Of a DNA stretch of 64,000 bases, positions 23,623 through 34,880 are shown piece by piece. Position 1 is the stretch's first letter. Every line of letters begins with the position of its first letter. The notes beneath the pieces are model-generated. The model made no database searches. It saw only the letters and a program-made list of their open reading frames with translations, and was not told the origin of the DNA. The translations under genes were made by a program, and so were the position numbers. The stretch is from Phocoena phocoena (taxonomy: Eukaryota > Chordata > Mammalia > Artiodactyla > Phocoenidae), in NCBI RefSeq assembly GCF_963924675.1, contig NC_089222.1:138038281-138102280 (forward strand), read 5' to 3'.

Positions 23623-24049
23623 CCTCACTTTCCTGGTTGGAATATGCAGTAGAGAGAAAGAAAAAAAAAAAGAAAATCAAGTGAAACGCTAACTTTACCA
23701 CCAAACAGTTCTAGGGAGAGAGAAGCATAAGCAGGAAAAAAGTGCTAATGTTTCCATTTCTGGTGCCGACTGGGGCACAGGAGCGATCCCACTTTCAATC
23801 TTCATGTCAACACGTGTTATTTCTTCCTCGAGAGAAACAAAACTGAATAATCCAGCATCGCTGAGTGGAACAGCTCACAAGTGGAAGAGCCAGGGTTGGC
23901 TGCATGCCCCTGGCCCGTGGCAATGGGACGCGCCCACCCAGCCCCTCTCTGGCCTCCCGCCAGCTCTTTTTGGCTCCTTTGGGCCCCAAAGCCCCCAGCC
24001 CAGCCATAGCTGGAGTGGAACTGTCAGTGGCCCCATTTAAGACCCATCT
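23623..24049. other. Unassigned intergenic sequence
   Basis: Short A/G-rich tract near 23655; otherwise nothing recognised. Confidence 0.5.
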
Positions 24050-24420
24050 GTGAAAGGCTCATAAATCACACCCCTCGGAAAACTCACTCCTCATTATAAC
24101 TCGGCAGAGAGCAACTCTGTTCAGAGATTTAAATAAATGTGAGTGTGTAGTAGGTTGGTTGTTTTTTCAGTTGGTTGTTTTTTCTATGTAGGAGGATTTT
24201 GCATCATATTCTTTCAGCTGTTCGTGTTAATAAGGCCAGGAATAATTACAGGCCTTTCTCCAAATGCAGCAGTCTCTACTGTCAGATTAAGCAAGTGGCC
24301 GATAAACACTTTTAGTGTGATTTCAGGGGAGCCAGCAAGGCTTAGAACCCCAATACCTCTCCCCTCTGACCTTGCAAAACAACTAGGTCAATGTCCCAAA
24401 TTCTACAATTAGAGCTTCCT
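24050..24420. promoter_or_regulatory. Candidate conserved non-coding element
   Basis: Repeat-free, AT-rich: CTCATTATAACTCGGCAGAG, AGGAATAATTACAGGCCTTT and AGTGGCCGATAAACACTTTT. It contains a 16-bp tandem duplication GGTTGGTTGTTTTTTC/AGTTGGTTGTTTTTTC (24153-24184). Function inferred. Confidence 0.35.
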
Positions 24421-24654
24421 TCCTTTGGACCTGCCCATGGTCAAAACACTAATATTGCTGGAAGGGGCCACACTTTTAAGCAGGGTTCACGTATACATTT
24501 ATCCTAGCATTTTCTCAGAGCAAGGGTTATGGTGGGAATGCAGGATAATCCGCTGGATGGGACAGGGAGACACGATTAAGGGGAAGGTGACTGATCACAT
24601 GCAGGGTTGAATCCTTGAGAAGGTCCCTTGTGCTTCTCATTTTACAGTTGAACT

Positions 24655-24775
24655 AAATGTATTAAGTGCCTACCTTGTGTCCAGGGATGTGATCTTCCTT
24701 ATAGGTGATCTCATTTAATCCTCACATCCACCTGTGGGGTAGGCACCAAAGCTCCTCCATTTATAAGTCAGTTTG
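24655..24775 (-). repeat. MIR fragment (antisense)
   Basis: TATTAAGTGCCTACCTTGTG, GATCTCATTTAATCCTCACA, GGGGTAGGCACC. Confidence 0.8.
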
Positions 24776-25369
24776 TTCCTACCTAAAGTGACACCAAACA
24801 AGTTACCAAAGTGTATATGTCTGTGTCAAGTTAAGTTTCACAAAAGAACTGTCTCTAGACCCTGAGAAACTAGTGCTTTGGGGCTGGCTTGCTTCACGAC
24901 AAGATCTCAGACACGACATATTTCTGGAGATGGAAGAGATCTCCAGAGCGGCCACAAAATAGACAGACAGACATGTAGACAGAGGAAAGCTGAGTCTGAG
25001 AGGAGGCAGGGAGGAAAGGAGGGAGGTGGGGTTCTCCAGGTTTCTTTGACCAGAAGCTGAGCAGGAATCACCAAGAACTAGGACAGGAGTGGTCAGGAGC
25101 TGGCTGAGAGGCCAGGAGGGAGACAGGGCTGCAGTAACCAGGTATCTGCATGGCGGGAACTGGCCTGAACCTATGGCAACAGGGAGGCAGTAGGGCTGTC
25201 CTGAGGTAGAATCCCGTAGGGGGACCGAAATCTGAGATTCTTACTCTAAGAAAATATCTTTGAAGGATTCTGGGATGGACCGTATGGAAAAGAGGGGGCT
25301 TTAGCATCTATGGGTAAAAGGAGATGTAGACCCTCTTTGGAGGAAAGGCTTCTCAAGTTAGTTTGCAGG
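24776..25369. other. Unassigned intergenic sequence
   Basis: Nothing recognisable. Confidence 0.5.
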
Positions 25370-25808
25370 AATCCTACAAATTAAAATCAAGCACAACCTC
25401 ACGAACAAAAATCAACAAATACTTGGGAAGGCAAGTCACTGTGAACAAAAGCCAAAAGAAACAAGAAACAGCAGCTGTAGACCCCCAAGGACTACAGATG
25501 TTTCTATTGTAGCAACAGCGTGCAGAACTGTGAAGTATAAAACATCTAAAGAATGGATACACTTATAATGTATGAATAAACAACAGGAAAACATTAGGCG
25601 TCAATTGGTAGAATCAGGGAGAAAAACAAATCGAACTTTTAAAAATTAATAACAAAACTGTTGGAGAAAAACGCAATGGATATAAATACTGAAGAAGTCA
25701 CCCTTTTATGTATTATTCACCAGTGGAGGGAGTTCTCATTTAAATTTGCATCTAGTACTTTGTCAGTCACTTTTTTATATTCTTTGCAAAATTCACACAG
25801 ATTATTGA

Positions 25809-25997
25809 TTTTTTTTTTTTGCGGTACGTGGGCCTCTCACTGTTGTGGCCTCTCCCATCGCGGAGTGCAGGCTCAGCGGCCATGGCTCACGGGCCCAGCC
25901 GCTCCGCGGCATGTGGGATCCTTCCAGACCAGGGCACGAACCCGTGTCCCCTGCATCGGCAGGTGGACTCCCAACCACTGTGCCACCAGGGAAGCCC
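25809..25997 (-). mobile_element. CHR-type SINE
   Basis: T run, GCGGTACGTGGGCCTCTCAC, ending CCACCAGGGAAGCCC. TATTGATT flanks at 25803-25810 and 25998-26005. It lacks about 17 bp of the usual CGGAGCCTGTGCTCC block. Confidence 0.93.
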
Positions 25998-26209
25998 TAT
26001 TGATTATTTTTAATAAAACAAATGTCTCTGTACCAATGGAAAAAAACCCTCAATGGGTAAGTTAAACAGTAGATTACACTGTTAAAGAGAGAATTCATGA
26101 ACTGGAAAATATATCTGAATAACTTATCCAGAATACAGCAGAGAGAAAGAGAGAAAGATATGAAAAAGTATAAAAGATATGGAAAAAGAACAAGAAGATC
26201 TAGCAAAGA

Positions 26210-26430
26210 GCTTGGCAAACTATGGCCTGTGTGTCAAATTCATCCAGCCACCTGTTTTTGTAAATAAAGTTCCATTGGAACCACCACACTCATTTGATTG
26301 TGTATTGCCTATGGCTTTTTTTACAATACGATAGAGCTGAGTAGTTGTGACAGAGACCATATGGCCTCCAAAGCCTAAAATATTTACTCACTGGCTTTTT
26401 ACAGAAAAAAAAAAATTACCCCTGGTCTAG
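26210..26430 (+). mobile_element. Non-autonomous hAT-like DNA transposon relic
   Basis: GCTTGGCAAACTATGGCCTG at one end and ATTACCCCTGGT at the other resemble CAGNGG-type hAT termini. The interior, CTGTTTTTGTAAATAAAGTT and GCCTAAAATATTTACTCACT, is a familiar mammalian MITE sequence. Family not named. Confidence 0.65.
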
Positions 26431-26589
26431 TACATACATGACTGGGAACCCAGGAGGAAAATTTGGAGAGAAAGAAAGAAAGGTAATATTTTAAAAGAGA
26501 ATGACTAAATTTTCCAGAACTATTTAAAACATGTAGCCACATCGCCAGAGAGTACAACATATTCCAAGCAGGATAAATAAAAAGAGTTG

Positions 26590-27210
26590 TGCTTGCATTA
26601 CAGGTTGAATTTTGTCCCTCAAAGAGATACATCCAAGTCCTAACCCCAGTACCTGTGAATATGACCTTATTTGGAAATAGGGTCTTTGCAAACATAATCA
26701 AGTTAAGAATTTTTTCTTAAGGCCATGCCACACAGCATGTGGGATCTTCGTTTCCCGACCAGGGATTGAAACTTCGCTCCCTGCATAGGAAACGTGGAGT
26801 CTTAACCACTGAGTGCCAGGGAAGTCCCAAGATAAGAATCTTGAGTGAGATCATCCTGAATTTGAGATGGGCCCTAAATTCAATTGTTAGTGTCTTACAA
26901 AGAAAAAGGAGAAAAGAGAGAGAGAGAGAAATGGGAAAGATATTAGTGATACAGACACAGGGAAGAAGGCCATGTCAAGACAGAGGCAGAGATTGGAGGG
27001 ATGCAGCCACAAGCCAAGGAATGCCTGGAGCCATCTGAAGCTGGAAGGGGCAAGGAAGGATCCTTCTCTAGAGCCTTTGGAGGGAGTGCAGCCCTGCTGA
27101 CACCTTTATTTTGGATTCTGTCCTCCAGACCTGTGAGAGAATAAATTTCTGTTGTTTCAAGCCACCAAGTTTGTGGTAATTTGTTACAGCAGTCCCAGGC
27201 AAGTAACACA
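26590..27210 (+). mobile_element. MLT1-type MaLR LTR, split by a SINE
   Basis: TGCTTGCATTACAGGTTGAA, ATGACCTTATTTGGAAATAG, GAGAATAAATTTCTGTTGTT, TTTGTGGTAATTTGTTACAG and the end GCAAGTAACACA. A tRNA-like SINE interrupts it at 26711-26828. Confidence 0.85.
26711..26828 (-). mobile_element. Old CHR/Bov-tA SINE monomer nested in the LTR
   Basis: Reverse form: GCATGTGGGATCTTCGTTTC, CCGACCAGGGATTGAAACTT, GTGCCAGGGAAGTCCC. Flanks AGTTAAGAAT and AGATAAGAAT look like a diverged duplication. Confidence 0.85.
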
Positions 27211-27274
27211 GATTTTGTTTAGTGTGGTAGAATACAGATGATTCCAAATTTTTCTGCATTCTCCATTCTCCATA

Positions 27275-27860
27275 CTAAGAGATGTTATTTATCTCCCCTC
27301 CTCTGGAATCTGGGTTGGCCTGTGGTTGTTTTAACCGATAGAATATGGCAGGAGTGATGCTGTGCCAGGTCCAGGCTAAGACTTCAGAAGCCCTGGCAGA
27401 TTCTGCTTTTATGCTTTTGGGAGCCTTGATCTGCCTCGTGAGATATGCAGCTACCTGCTGTAAAGAGCCCATGGAGAAACCAGAACAGAGAGAGGGGAGC
27501 CCTGGGACTCGATGGAGGAAGAAAGGCCCCACTATCCAGCATTCCAGCCAGCCCAGCTGTCTAGATGTCCCTGCCACCCAACACTCTGGAGCTGGCTTCT
27601 GGCTTTGCCTCCCTCCTGTCCCCTTCCAGAGCCTGGTTCTCAGGACGAGAGCCCTTCGTGCCTTCTCAATCCCGAGGCACTCCACCAGAGGGAGTCTTGC
27701 CCAGGGCTTCTTGTCACAGGTGGATGAGCTATCTTGGATGTCCCAGCCCAGTCGAGCCCCAAGATGACTGCAGCCCCAGGCAGCAGAAGAACCACCCAGC
27801 CGATCCCAGTCAACTCACAGAATCACAGGCCAACGAGGCATTGACAAATTTGAGTAAGAG
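27275..27860 (+). mobile_element. MLT1D-like MaLR LTR
   Basis: CTGGGTTGGCCTGTGGTTGT, GCTTTTGGGAGCCTTGATCT, GAGCTATCTTGGATGTCCCA and CCCAGCCGATCCCAGTCAAC follow the MLT1 order. Open frames here (27345-27767 and others) are within the repeat. Confidence 0.65.
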
Positions 27861-29199
27861 ATGTCCTGACAGATATAGGTGTTGCAGGCAAAACCAGGTA
27901 AAGATGAATGGTTGGTTCTTAGTTCCTATTCTCAGCAGATGAGCTGATAATAATAAACTATTCAGACATGAATGAGTAGGAAGTTCACAGGCAGAGTTAC
28001 CTTGTGGGTCTTAGTAGCATATGACTCTAGTTTTGTTAACCATACACAAGGAGTGTACTCTTACTCTTCTTCACCTCTTTTTTACCTATGTAGATAAAAC
28101 TACTCATGAAATAAAGCACAACATCAAATGAATAAATATTGAATTAAAAAAATCATTAAAACAAACTCATGTGGTTAAATATGTGCCTCAGGACCAGAAA
28201 TCTGACCACCAGGTGGAACCGTAGAAGCAAAGTGGCGTCTCATTTTGGGGAATCACGCACATCTCATCCCATGGTCAGAAAGGAAAAAACATCGTACCTG
28301 AGACAAACAGACAAAACAGGGTCAGAAAAATGAAGGAAATCTTGAGCCCTTCCTGTAAGTTACTAGCTCCCTAGCAAACACAACTTTATCCCAGACTTTG
28401 GCAATGCTGCTGTTTGGAGATTTACCAGGACCTTTGTGGATATGACCATCGTGGTGAATTTGCTGTTTTCTGCCATGCACAGACTAACTGTAACCTCCGT
28501 AACCTTGGTGATTTTGTGGATTTCTTTTTCCTTTAGATACCTTTTTGTATTTTTATTTGATGATCTAGTCCTTCTAGCCCCTGGAGACTCTTTACAGATC
28601 TTTTTAAAGTATGCTTCATTTCGAAATGCTTTTGTCTCCAAATCTTCCATTTATAGAGGCCCTGAACTCAGAGACAACAGGCAGAGTAGAAGGTGGGAGC
28701 AGGACCCTGGATGGAAAGTAGGACAATTAAGTGAACATTTATATGCTGAGCAGCCAAGTTCTCCCACTCGGTTCCCAGAACACTGGAATGAGGTGTTTTT
28801 TCCCCAGGAAAGAAATGGGAGGATTTGACCAAAAAGAAACTAAATGGCCCCAGTTAAAACACTTATAGGTACTCATAGTTGGGGACCCCAGTGAAAAAAA
28901 CAGATAGCCTCTCAATCACCCCACAGGGAAGCCCAGATGCCCACATGTCCTTCCAAACTGCTTAGAGCTTCCAATCAGGCCCATTCTCTGACCTGTGGAC
29001 AGACCGAGATCTTTCCCTTGTCTTTGCTTGTTTGCTTTGCTTTCTGTTCTTGTTCTATGATCTGTTTCATATTAGACACCATCCTCTAACATCATGTTAC
29101 AGACTTTTTTTCCCTAGCATTCTAACATGACCTGGCCTCTAACGTGATAGGTAGAAAACAAACAATTGAAAAAAGACATATGTGGGCAGTAGAATCAGA
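27861..29199. other. Unassigned intergenic sequence
   Basis: A 130-codon + frame at 28436-28828 has a hydrophobic start but no recognisable domain, and is not called. Confidence 0.45.
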
Positions 29200-29204
29200 G
29201 CAGC

Positions 29205-29605
29205 AAATAGTATAGCCCCAAATTCCGAGAACTTCAGCAAGTGACCTTATTTGGATATGTAATTAGTTGTTATCTTGAGATAAAATTATCCTGATTCAGA
29301 GTGGGCCCTAAATTCAATGACTGGCATCCTTAAAGGAAGAGACAAGGACACAGAGACACACGGGAAGACCATATGACAACAGAGCCAGAGACTGGAGTGA
29401 TGCAGCCACAAATCCAGGAATGCTTGGGGTCACCAGAAGATAGAAGAGGCATGGAAGGATCCTTCCCTAGAGCCTTCAGAGAGAGCATGGCCCTGATGAT
29501 ACCTTGATTCCTGACCTCCAGAACTATGGGAGAATAAGTTTCTGTTGTTTTTAAGGCCACCAAGTTTGTGGTAATTTGTTATAGCAATGCTAGGAAACTA
29601 ATACA
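29205..29605 (+). mobile_element. MaLR-type LTR, 5'-truncated
   Basis: GCAAGTGACCTTATTTGGAT, CTGATTCAGAGTGGGCCCTA, GGAGAATAAGTTTCTGTTGT, GTTTGTGGTAATTTGTTATA and the end GGAAACTAATACA. Related to the copy at 26590-27210. Confidence 0.82.
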
Positions 29606-29799
29606 AGCCATGCTGCTAAAGATGCAAAAGTTAGAATCTAAGGCCTGCCAGAGAGGAGGAGCCTTGAGGCTTCAAAAGCATTTGACTGGGATCTCAGGAC
29701 TATACCCTGAGAGAAAGGGAAATCAGATTGAGTCTGAACACCAGACTAAATCTCAAGGGTGAACAGTGCAGAAACATGCATATGAAACATGTGGAACTT

Positions 29800-30620
29800 A
29801 GTGTAAAAATCTAACATAGGTATAACTGGAATGCAGACAAGATGACGGAGGGAACAAAAAGAAGTGATATTTGAAGATTTACTAGCTGAGAATTTTCCAA
29901 AAATGACAAAAGACATTAAACCACAGAGTCAAGCAGGATACATACAAAGAAAATTGTTTCTAGGCAAATCAGTAAAACTAATGGAAACCAAAGACAAAAA
30001 AAGTCTTAAAAGCAGTTAGAGAAAAGAAAAAATACATGACATTCAAAGGAGTAACAATGAGACCAACAACTGACTTCTCAACAGGAACAATAGAAGCCAG
30101 AAGACAATGAAATAGGAAGGAAACTGCTCAGTCTGCAGGAAAAGGAGTATCTATTAAAAACCTGCAGCAGGGCTTCCCTGGTGGCGCAGTGGTTGAGAGC
30201 TCGCCTGCCGATGCAGGGGACGCGGGTTCGTGCCCCAGTCCGGGAAGATCCCACATGCCACAGAGCGGCTGGGCCCGTTAGCCATGGCCGCTGAGCCTGC
30301 GCGTCTGGAGCCTGTGCTCTGCAACGGGAGAGGCCACAACAGTGAGAGGCCCGCGTACCGCAAAAAAAAAAAAAAAAAAAAAAAACCCGCAGCAAACATG
30401 ATATTTAATGCTGAAATCAAGCTTTCCTCTTGAGACCAGAAATGAGGAAAGGATGTCTGTCCTAACGACTTCTCCTCCAAATTGCATTGGAGGTCTAGTC
30501 TGCACCACAAGGCAATAAACAAATAAACTAAAAGATACAGTGATTGTGAAGCAAGAAATAAAACTGTGATTATTTGCAGACAACACGGCATGTTCTTCGG
30601 ACAACCTGGTAGAAAAGCCC
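29800..30620 (+). mobile_element. L1/HAL1-like fragment interrupted by a SINE
   Basis: ATTTACTAGCTGAGAATTTT, CACAGAGTCAAGCAGGATAC, GACTTCTCAACAGGAACAAT, AGAAGCCAGAAGACAATGAA before the SINE, and CATGATATTTAATGCTGAAA after it. Coding capacity is lost. Confidence 0.7.
30169..30385 (+). mobile_element. CHR-type SINE nested in L1/HAL1
   Basis: GGGCTTCCCTGGTGGCGCAG through CCCGCGTACCGC plus an A tail of more than 20. Flanks CCTGCAGCA and CCCGCAGCA form a near-perfect duplication. Confidence 0.94.
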
Positions 30621-31360
30621 TCTCATCCATCCCTGTTGCAGGTATAGAGGTGTGTCCTGGAGCAGAGATTATAATTCTTTGGGGCTGCCCACAGGCTGTG
30701 GGAAGGAGATATCCCTGGCTTGACTTAGCTGCCTCTGGCCAGGTCAGACTGCATCAGTGTCGGGGCAGGTAGGAGGGGGAACCAGCAGCTGGTGGGCTGC
30801 ATGCAGGCGCACTAAGCCCCACAATGGGGCCCTTGGACACCTGTGAAGGGCTGTGCTCACCTTGAAAGCATCCTCACGACTGGGGTGCGGGGAGTGACAT
30901 TAAATAGCCATACAAAAACATGATGACAGGTTGAGAGAGAGACCACAGAAAAAAGAAACGTTTTATATGTTAATACCTTCGATGTCACTTTTTTTTGTTT
31001 TTGAAGAAACCTCACATTTTCATTTTACCTTGTGCCGTGCAAATTATGTAGATGGCCCTGCTTCCCTTTATACCTCAAGGCACAGCTTAGACCAGGTAAA
31101 GTCTCAGTGATAACAGAGGAGGAGGGGAGAGGAGATGCTGAGGGAAACACATGTGAGACTGTCCTCTTGAGTAGGTCAGAAGATCACAGAACTGGCTGAG
31201 TCCCCTTTGTAGCTCCTGGCTTTCGTCTATAATGCACTCCTGAGACCATGCACTGGGGTCAAACCTGAGAGGTTGGAATAGCAGATGTACCCTTGGAGAA
31301 AAATTCTTATAAGATCCTAACTTACACTTTCTCCTTTAGATATATTTTTAAACTTGTAAA
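30621..31360. other. Unassigned intergenic sequence
   Basis: Nothing recognisable. Confidence 0.5.
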
Positions 31361-31384
31361 TAGTTTGGTATTGGGGTGGGATGA

Positions 31385-31625
31385 ACTGGGAAATTGGGAT
31401 TGACATATATACACTACTATGTATATAATAGATAACTAATGAGAACCTACTGTATAGCACAGGGAACTCTACTCAGTGCTCTGACCTAAATGGGAAGGAA
31501 ATCCAAAAAAGAGGGGATATAAGTATGGCTGATTCACTTTGCTGTATAGCAGAAACTAACACAACAGTGTAAAGCAACTATACTCTAATTAAAAAAAATA
31601 TTTTAATAATTAAATAAATAAAAAT
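31385..31625 (+). mobile_element. L1 3'-UTR end
   Basis: GGAAATTGGGATTGACATAT, ACACTACTATGTATATAATA, CTGTATAGCACAGGGAACTC, GGCTGATTCACTTTGCTGTA, GTAAAGCAACTATACTCTAA and an A-rich tail. Confidence 0.9.
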
Positions 31626-32689
31626 AGTTTGGTATTTGTAAATAATTTGGTCTCTTTCTAAAAGATAAGAACCTTTTTTTAAAAAGGTTAACTACAATAT
31701 CATTATCATACCCTAAAAAAAGAACACGACCTTCTGAAGCTGTACTATGGGCCAGCAGGGACCACCACCAGGCAACAGTGCAGAAAGGTCCTTCATCAGC
31801 TAACGCACCTGAGGCCCAGTGTGATGGCTTATGTACAGTATGTGAGCAGACAATACACAAAATCAAATGCATGCCTCTGTGCTCAGCTAGAGAGTCCTTC
31901 TGTCCCCAGTGACCTCAGGGCAGCTGCAAATGGCGGCTGAGATATTATCCCTCCGGAAGCACAGGCGTCTATTATCCCTCCGGAAGCGCAGGCGTCTCCT
32001 CTCTACATAGAACATCCTCATTTCCTACCGGGACTCAAGGAGGAAAATTGGGTAGACATGGAGACCCCTGCGGATATTCACTTCCTTAGTCCAAGTAATT
32101 GACATTCAACCTATGTATCTTTCAACTCAGTATATCTAGGGACATGCAAGTATTTTGTTTGTTTTATGGTCATTGCTATAGCCTTTTGGCATTTGACATT
32201 GTGAGTTGAACTCATGTTTAATGCATGAACTCGGGGAAAATTTGATAGATAGGATAGATTGCTAATATGTTTAAGGAATCGCTTACAATTATTAGGCTAG
32301 ACTCAAAACAGCAGAAACTCTCTCCAAATAAATGTGCAAGTAGCAAGTCTTCTACAAACTGTAGCAAGTCTTCTACAAACTGAATAACTCAGCAAGTACT
32401 CGACCTGAAAGGAAAGCTCTCAGAGCAACTAATCTTGGCTTTAGCTCATGTTCCTACTGACCCATTAAGTTATACAAGGGCATCAGTCACTGAAAGCTAA
32501 AATTAACACTCACGGGTCTTGCCAGAGAGCTCTGATACCTCCAGTGGGAACTTTCCATGTGCTTGTGACAGACCAGCATCCACTGGTGTTGCCATGGGGA
32601 AAAAATAAGAATTGAATTTCCTGCCTTGGTTTTTCCAGCAACTGCGAAGTGGGCAGTCCGCTTGGCCTTTGGTGATAACTCCGCTTTGG
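31626..32689. other. Unassigned intergenic sequence with two tandem duplications
   Basis: A 27-bp unit (ATTATCCCTCCGGAAGC... ) is duplicated at 31944-31970/31971-31997 with one mismatch. An exact 21-bp unit is duplicated at 32341-32361/32362-32382. No gene is seen. Confidence 0.7.
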
Positions 32690-32990
32690 TAACACTGACT
32701 CAACAAATATTTATTGGCCATCCACTACATGCCCAGTATGATGCCGGGTGCTGGGGGTAAAGAGGTACACAGGACAAAGCATGCACCCCAGATCCAGAAG
32801 ATCTGGGCCCCTAGACCAGCCTCAGTACTCATTAGCCATGTGGTTTGGGGCCAAGTCTCAAAAATCAAGTAGATTCTAGGCACTGGAAGAGTTCCTAGTG
32901 AAAGCAACACTCCACACCAAGTGAGTAAGAGCTGGATTAAATCCCAGCTCTGTCCCTTACCAGCTGTGTGGCATGAGCCTGTGGTCATTT
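32690..32990. repeat. L2/MIR-derived relics
   Basis: CTCAACAAATATTTATTGGC, ATGCCGGGTGCTGGGGGTAA (antisense L2-like) and TCCCAGCTCTGTCCCTTACC, AGCTGTGTGGCATGAGCCTG (sense MIR). Confidence 0.7.
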
Positions 32991-33069
32991 AGAAATGGCC
33001 AGAAAGCAAGAAGCAGCAGTTGGGAGTGGGTGAGTGAAAGGGAGATCTGAGGGTTGGCTTGGTTATCAT

Positions 33070-34055
33070 TTCTTCTTTTCTTTAATCAGAGTGTAACTTT
33101 CATATAGTTAAATATTATAACTTACACAAGTCTTAAGTATGGGGCTTGATGAATTTTTCCCATGAATCTCATGTAACCACAACCCAGATCAAGATACAGA
33201 ACATTTCCAACACCCAGTAGATATAATTTTTAAAGTGAAAATACCAAAACCCAAATCTCAGGACCTCTGATAGGTTACCACAATCAGTGCTACCAGCCAC
33301 AGAGCTGATTTCTGACTAGTGGAGATGAGCTTATAGTCTCATTCTTCTGGTGACCAAGAACACTACTTATAAACTAGTCTGCTGGACGTGGGCGTACAGA
33401 TGAAGCCCGTAAGTATGACTTAGAACAGAGTTTTAACGTGTACTAAGCTAACTGGCCGATCCAAGGATGAAATCTACACTCTTGCCCTCTCCTTACCGCC
33501 AAACTCAAATGTACTAGTTACCCAGGCCAGATTCTCCTTGTTATAAAATTTATTAAATATTTATCATAAACTTGTTGCAAGGCAAAAATAAAAGTTGGAG
33601 GCATATTATTCACTACAGCCAAAAGGTGGAAACAACTCAAATGACCATCAACGAATGAATGGATAAAGAAAATGCGGTATATCCATACAATGGAATATTA
33701 TTCAGCTGTAAAAAGGAATGAAGTCCCAATACATCCCACAACATGGATGAGCTGTGAAAACGTCATGCTAATTGAAAGAAGCCGGACACATAAGACCACA
33801 CACCATATGATTCTATTCATATGAAAGTCCAGAATAGGGAAATCCAGAGACAAAGTAGATTAGTGGCTGCTTAGGACTGGTGATAGGAGTTGGAGGATAG
33901 GGAGTTAATAGCTAATGGGGTTCCTTTTTGAGGCGATGAAAATGTTCTAAAACTGACTGTGAGGATGATTGCACATATCTCTGGACACACTAAAAACCAC
34001 TGAATTGTACACTTCAAATGGGTGAATTGTATGGTACATGATTATAGTTAAAATT
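33070..34055 (+). mobile_element. L1M 3'-end fragments
   Basis: CATGTAACCACAACCCAGAT, CAAGATACAGAACATTTCCA (33172-33212), then AACTCAAATGACCATCAACG, CCATACAATGGAATATTATT, CATATGATTCTATTCATATG, CTGAATTGTACACTTCAAAT. Last L1 before the transposon-poor domain. Confidence 0.88.
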
Positions 34056-34339
34056 CACAACCTCCTTAGGAGGTAGCTTCTATCCCCAATGTACAGATCA
34101 CAGAACTCAGGGTTAAAGAGAAGCCAAACTAGATTTGACACCAAATCTTGCCCTCTTAACCACTGTGCAAATACTCATTTAAAAAAGGCATTTTTCACAT
34201 TAGAAATGATTTCCATAGGACATCGTTTGTTATCTCTCAGTTGATGAGAAATAGAATTACTAGCTCAAAAGCTGTGAACATTTCTAAGAACCTTGATGCA
34301 CATCAGAAGGCCAGATTCTCAGTCAAGGTCATCATCAGG

Positions 34340-34440
34340 ATGGAGAATGCCTCCATGGCAGGGACTCACTTTTATCATGCGAATGCCTGGCTCTGCGCCT
34401 GGCACACTGTGGCCACCCAGGGATATCTCCTGAATGAGTA
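34340..34440 (+). repeat. L2-like 3' end
   Basis: CCATGGCAGGGACTCACTTT, CTCTGCGCCTGGCACACTGT, CTCCTGAATGAGTAA. Confidence 0.6.
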
Positions 34441-34639
34441 ACAGCATGTGTGCGAGCAGGAGAGTGGGAGGGCTCCCCAGTGCAAAGAACTGCACTCCTT
34501 TTGATACATGATGTACAAGCTCCTAAGTGAGGTCAGCTCTAGACTACACATGAATAATGAGCGCCTGGAACACGCAGCCCTCCATCTGTCTGCTTTAGCC
34601 ACCTGCACACGCCAGGTGACTCACCACACAGTCCCCTGA

Positions 34640-34880
34640 TTTAGTTGACTACGAGGAGGTCAAAAATGACTTAATAAGTTACACCACGGCGCATCTGGGT
34701 GACCACACACGGGGTTGGAAATTGCATCTATTCTTTTAGGTAGTAGTTCAGTGGGAGCATTTTTTAGCAAGTGCAACTGTTTCTGTTTGGATTATTTAAT
34801 AACTTCCCTAGTAAATGCTGATTCTCCGTATAAATATTAGCAACTGACATACATAGTCACAGTTCACCAATGCCCAAAAT
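34640..34880. promoter_or_regulatory. Candidate conserved non-coding element
   Basis: Unique AT-rich block with AATGACTTAATAAGTTACAC (a near-palindrome), GGATTATTTAATAACTTCCC and CGTATAAATATTAGCAACTG. No repeat homology recognised. Function inferred. Confidence 0.3.

Larger units (their letters stand above)
25370..26590 (+). mobile_element. L1/HAL1-like ORF1-region fragment, interrupted by a SINE and a hAT-like element
   Basis: A-rich plus-strand sequence with CATGAACTGGAAAATATATC, GATATGGAAAAAGAACAAGA, and further on CCAAGCAGGATAAATAAAAA, as in L1/HAL1 ORF1 regions. It is broken by the SINE at 25809-25997 and the element at 26210-26430. No usable frame. Confidence 0.55.

Noticed and set aside
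30078..30630. Several 60-158-codon frames
   Set aside because: All run through the CHR SINE at 30169-30385. The same peptide shadows recur at every SINE copy in the window.
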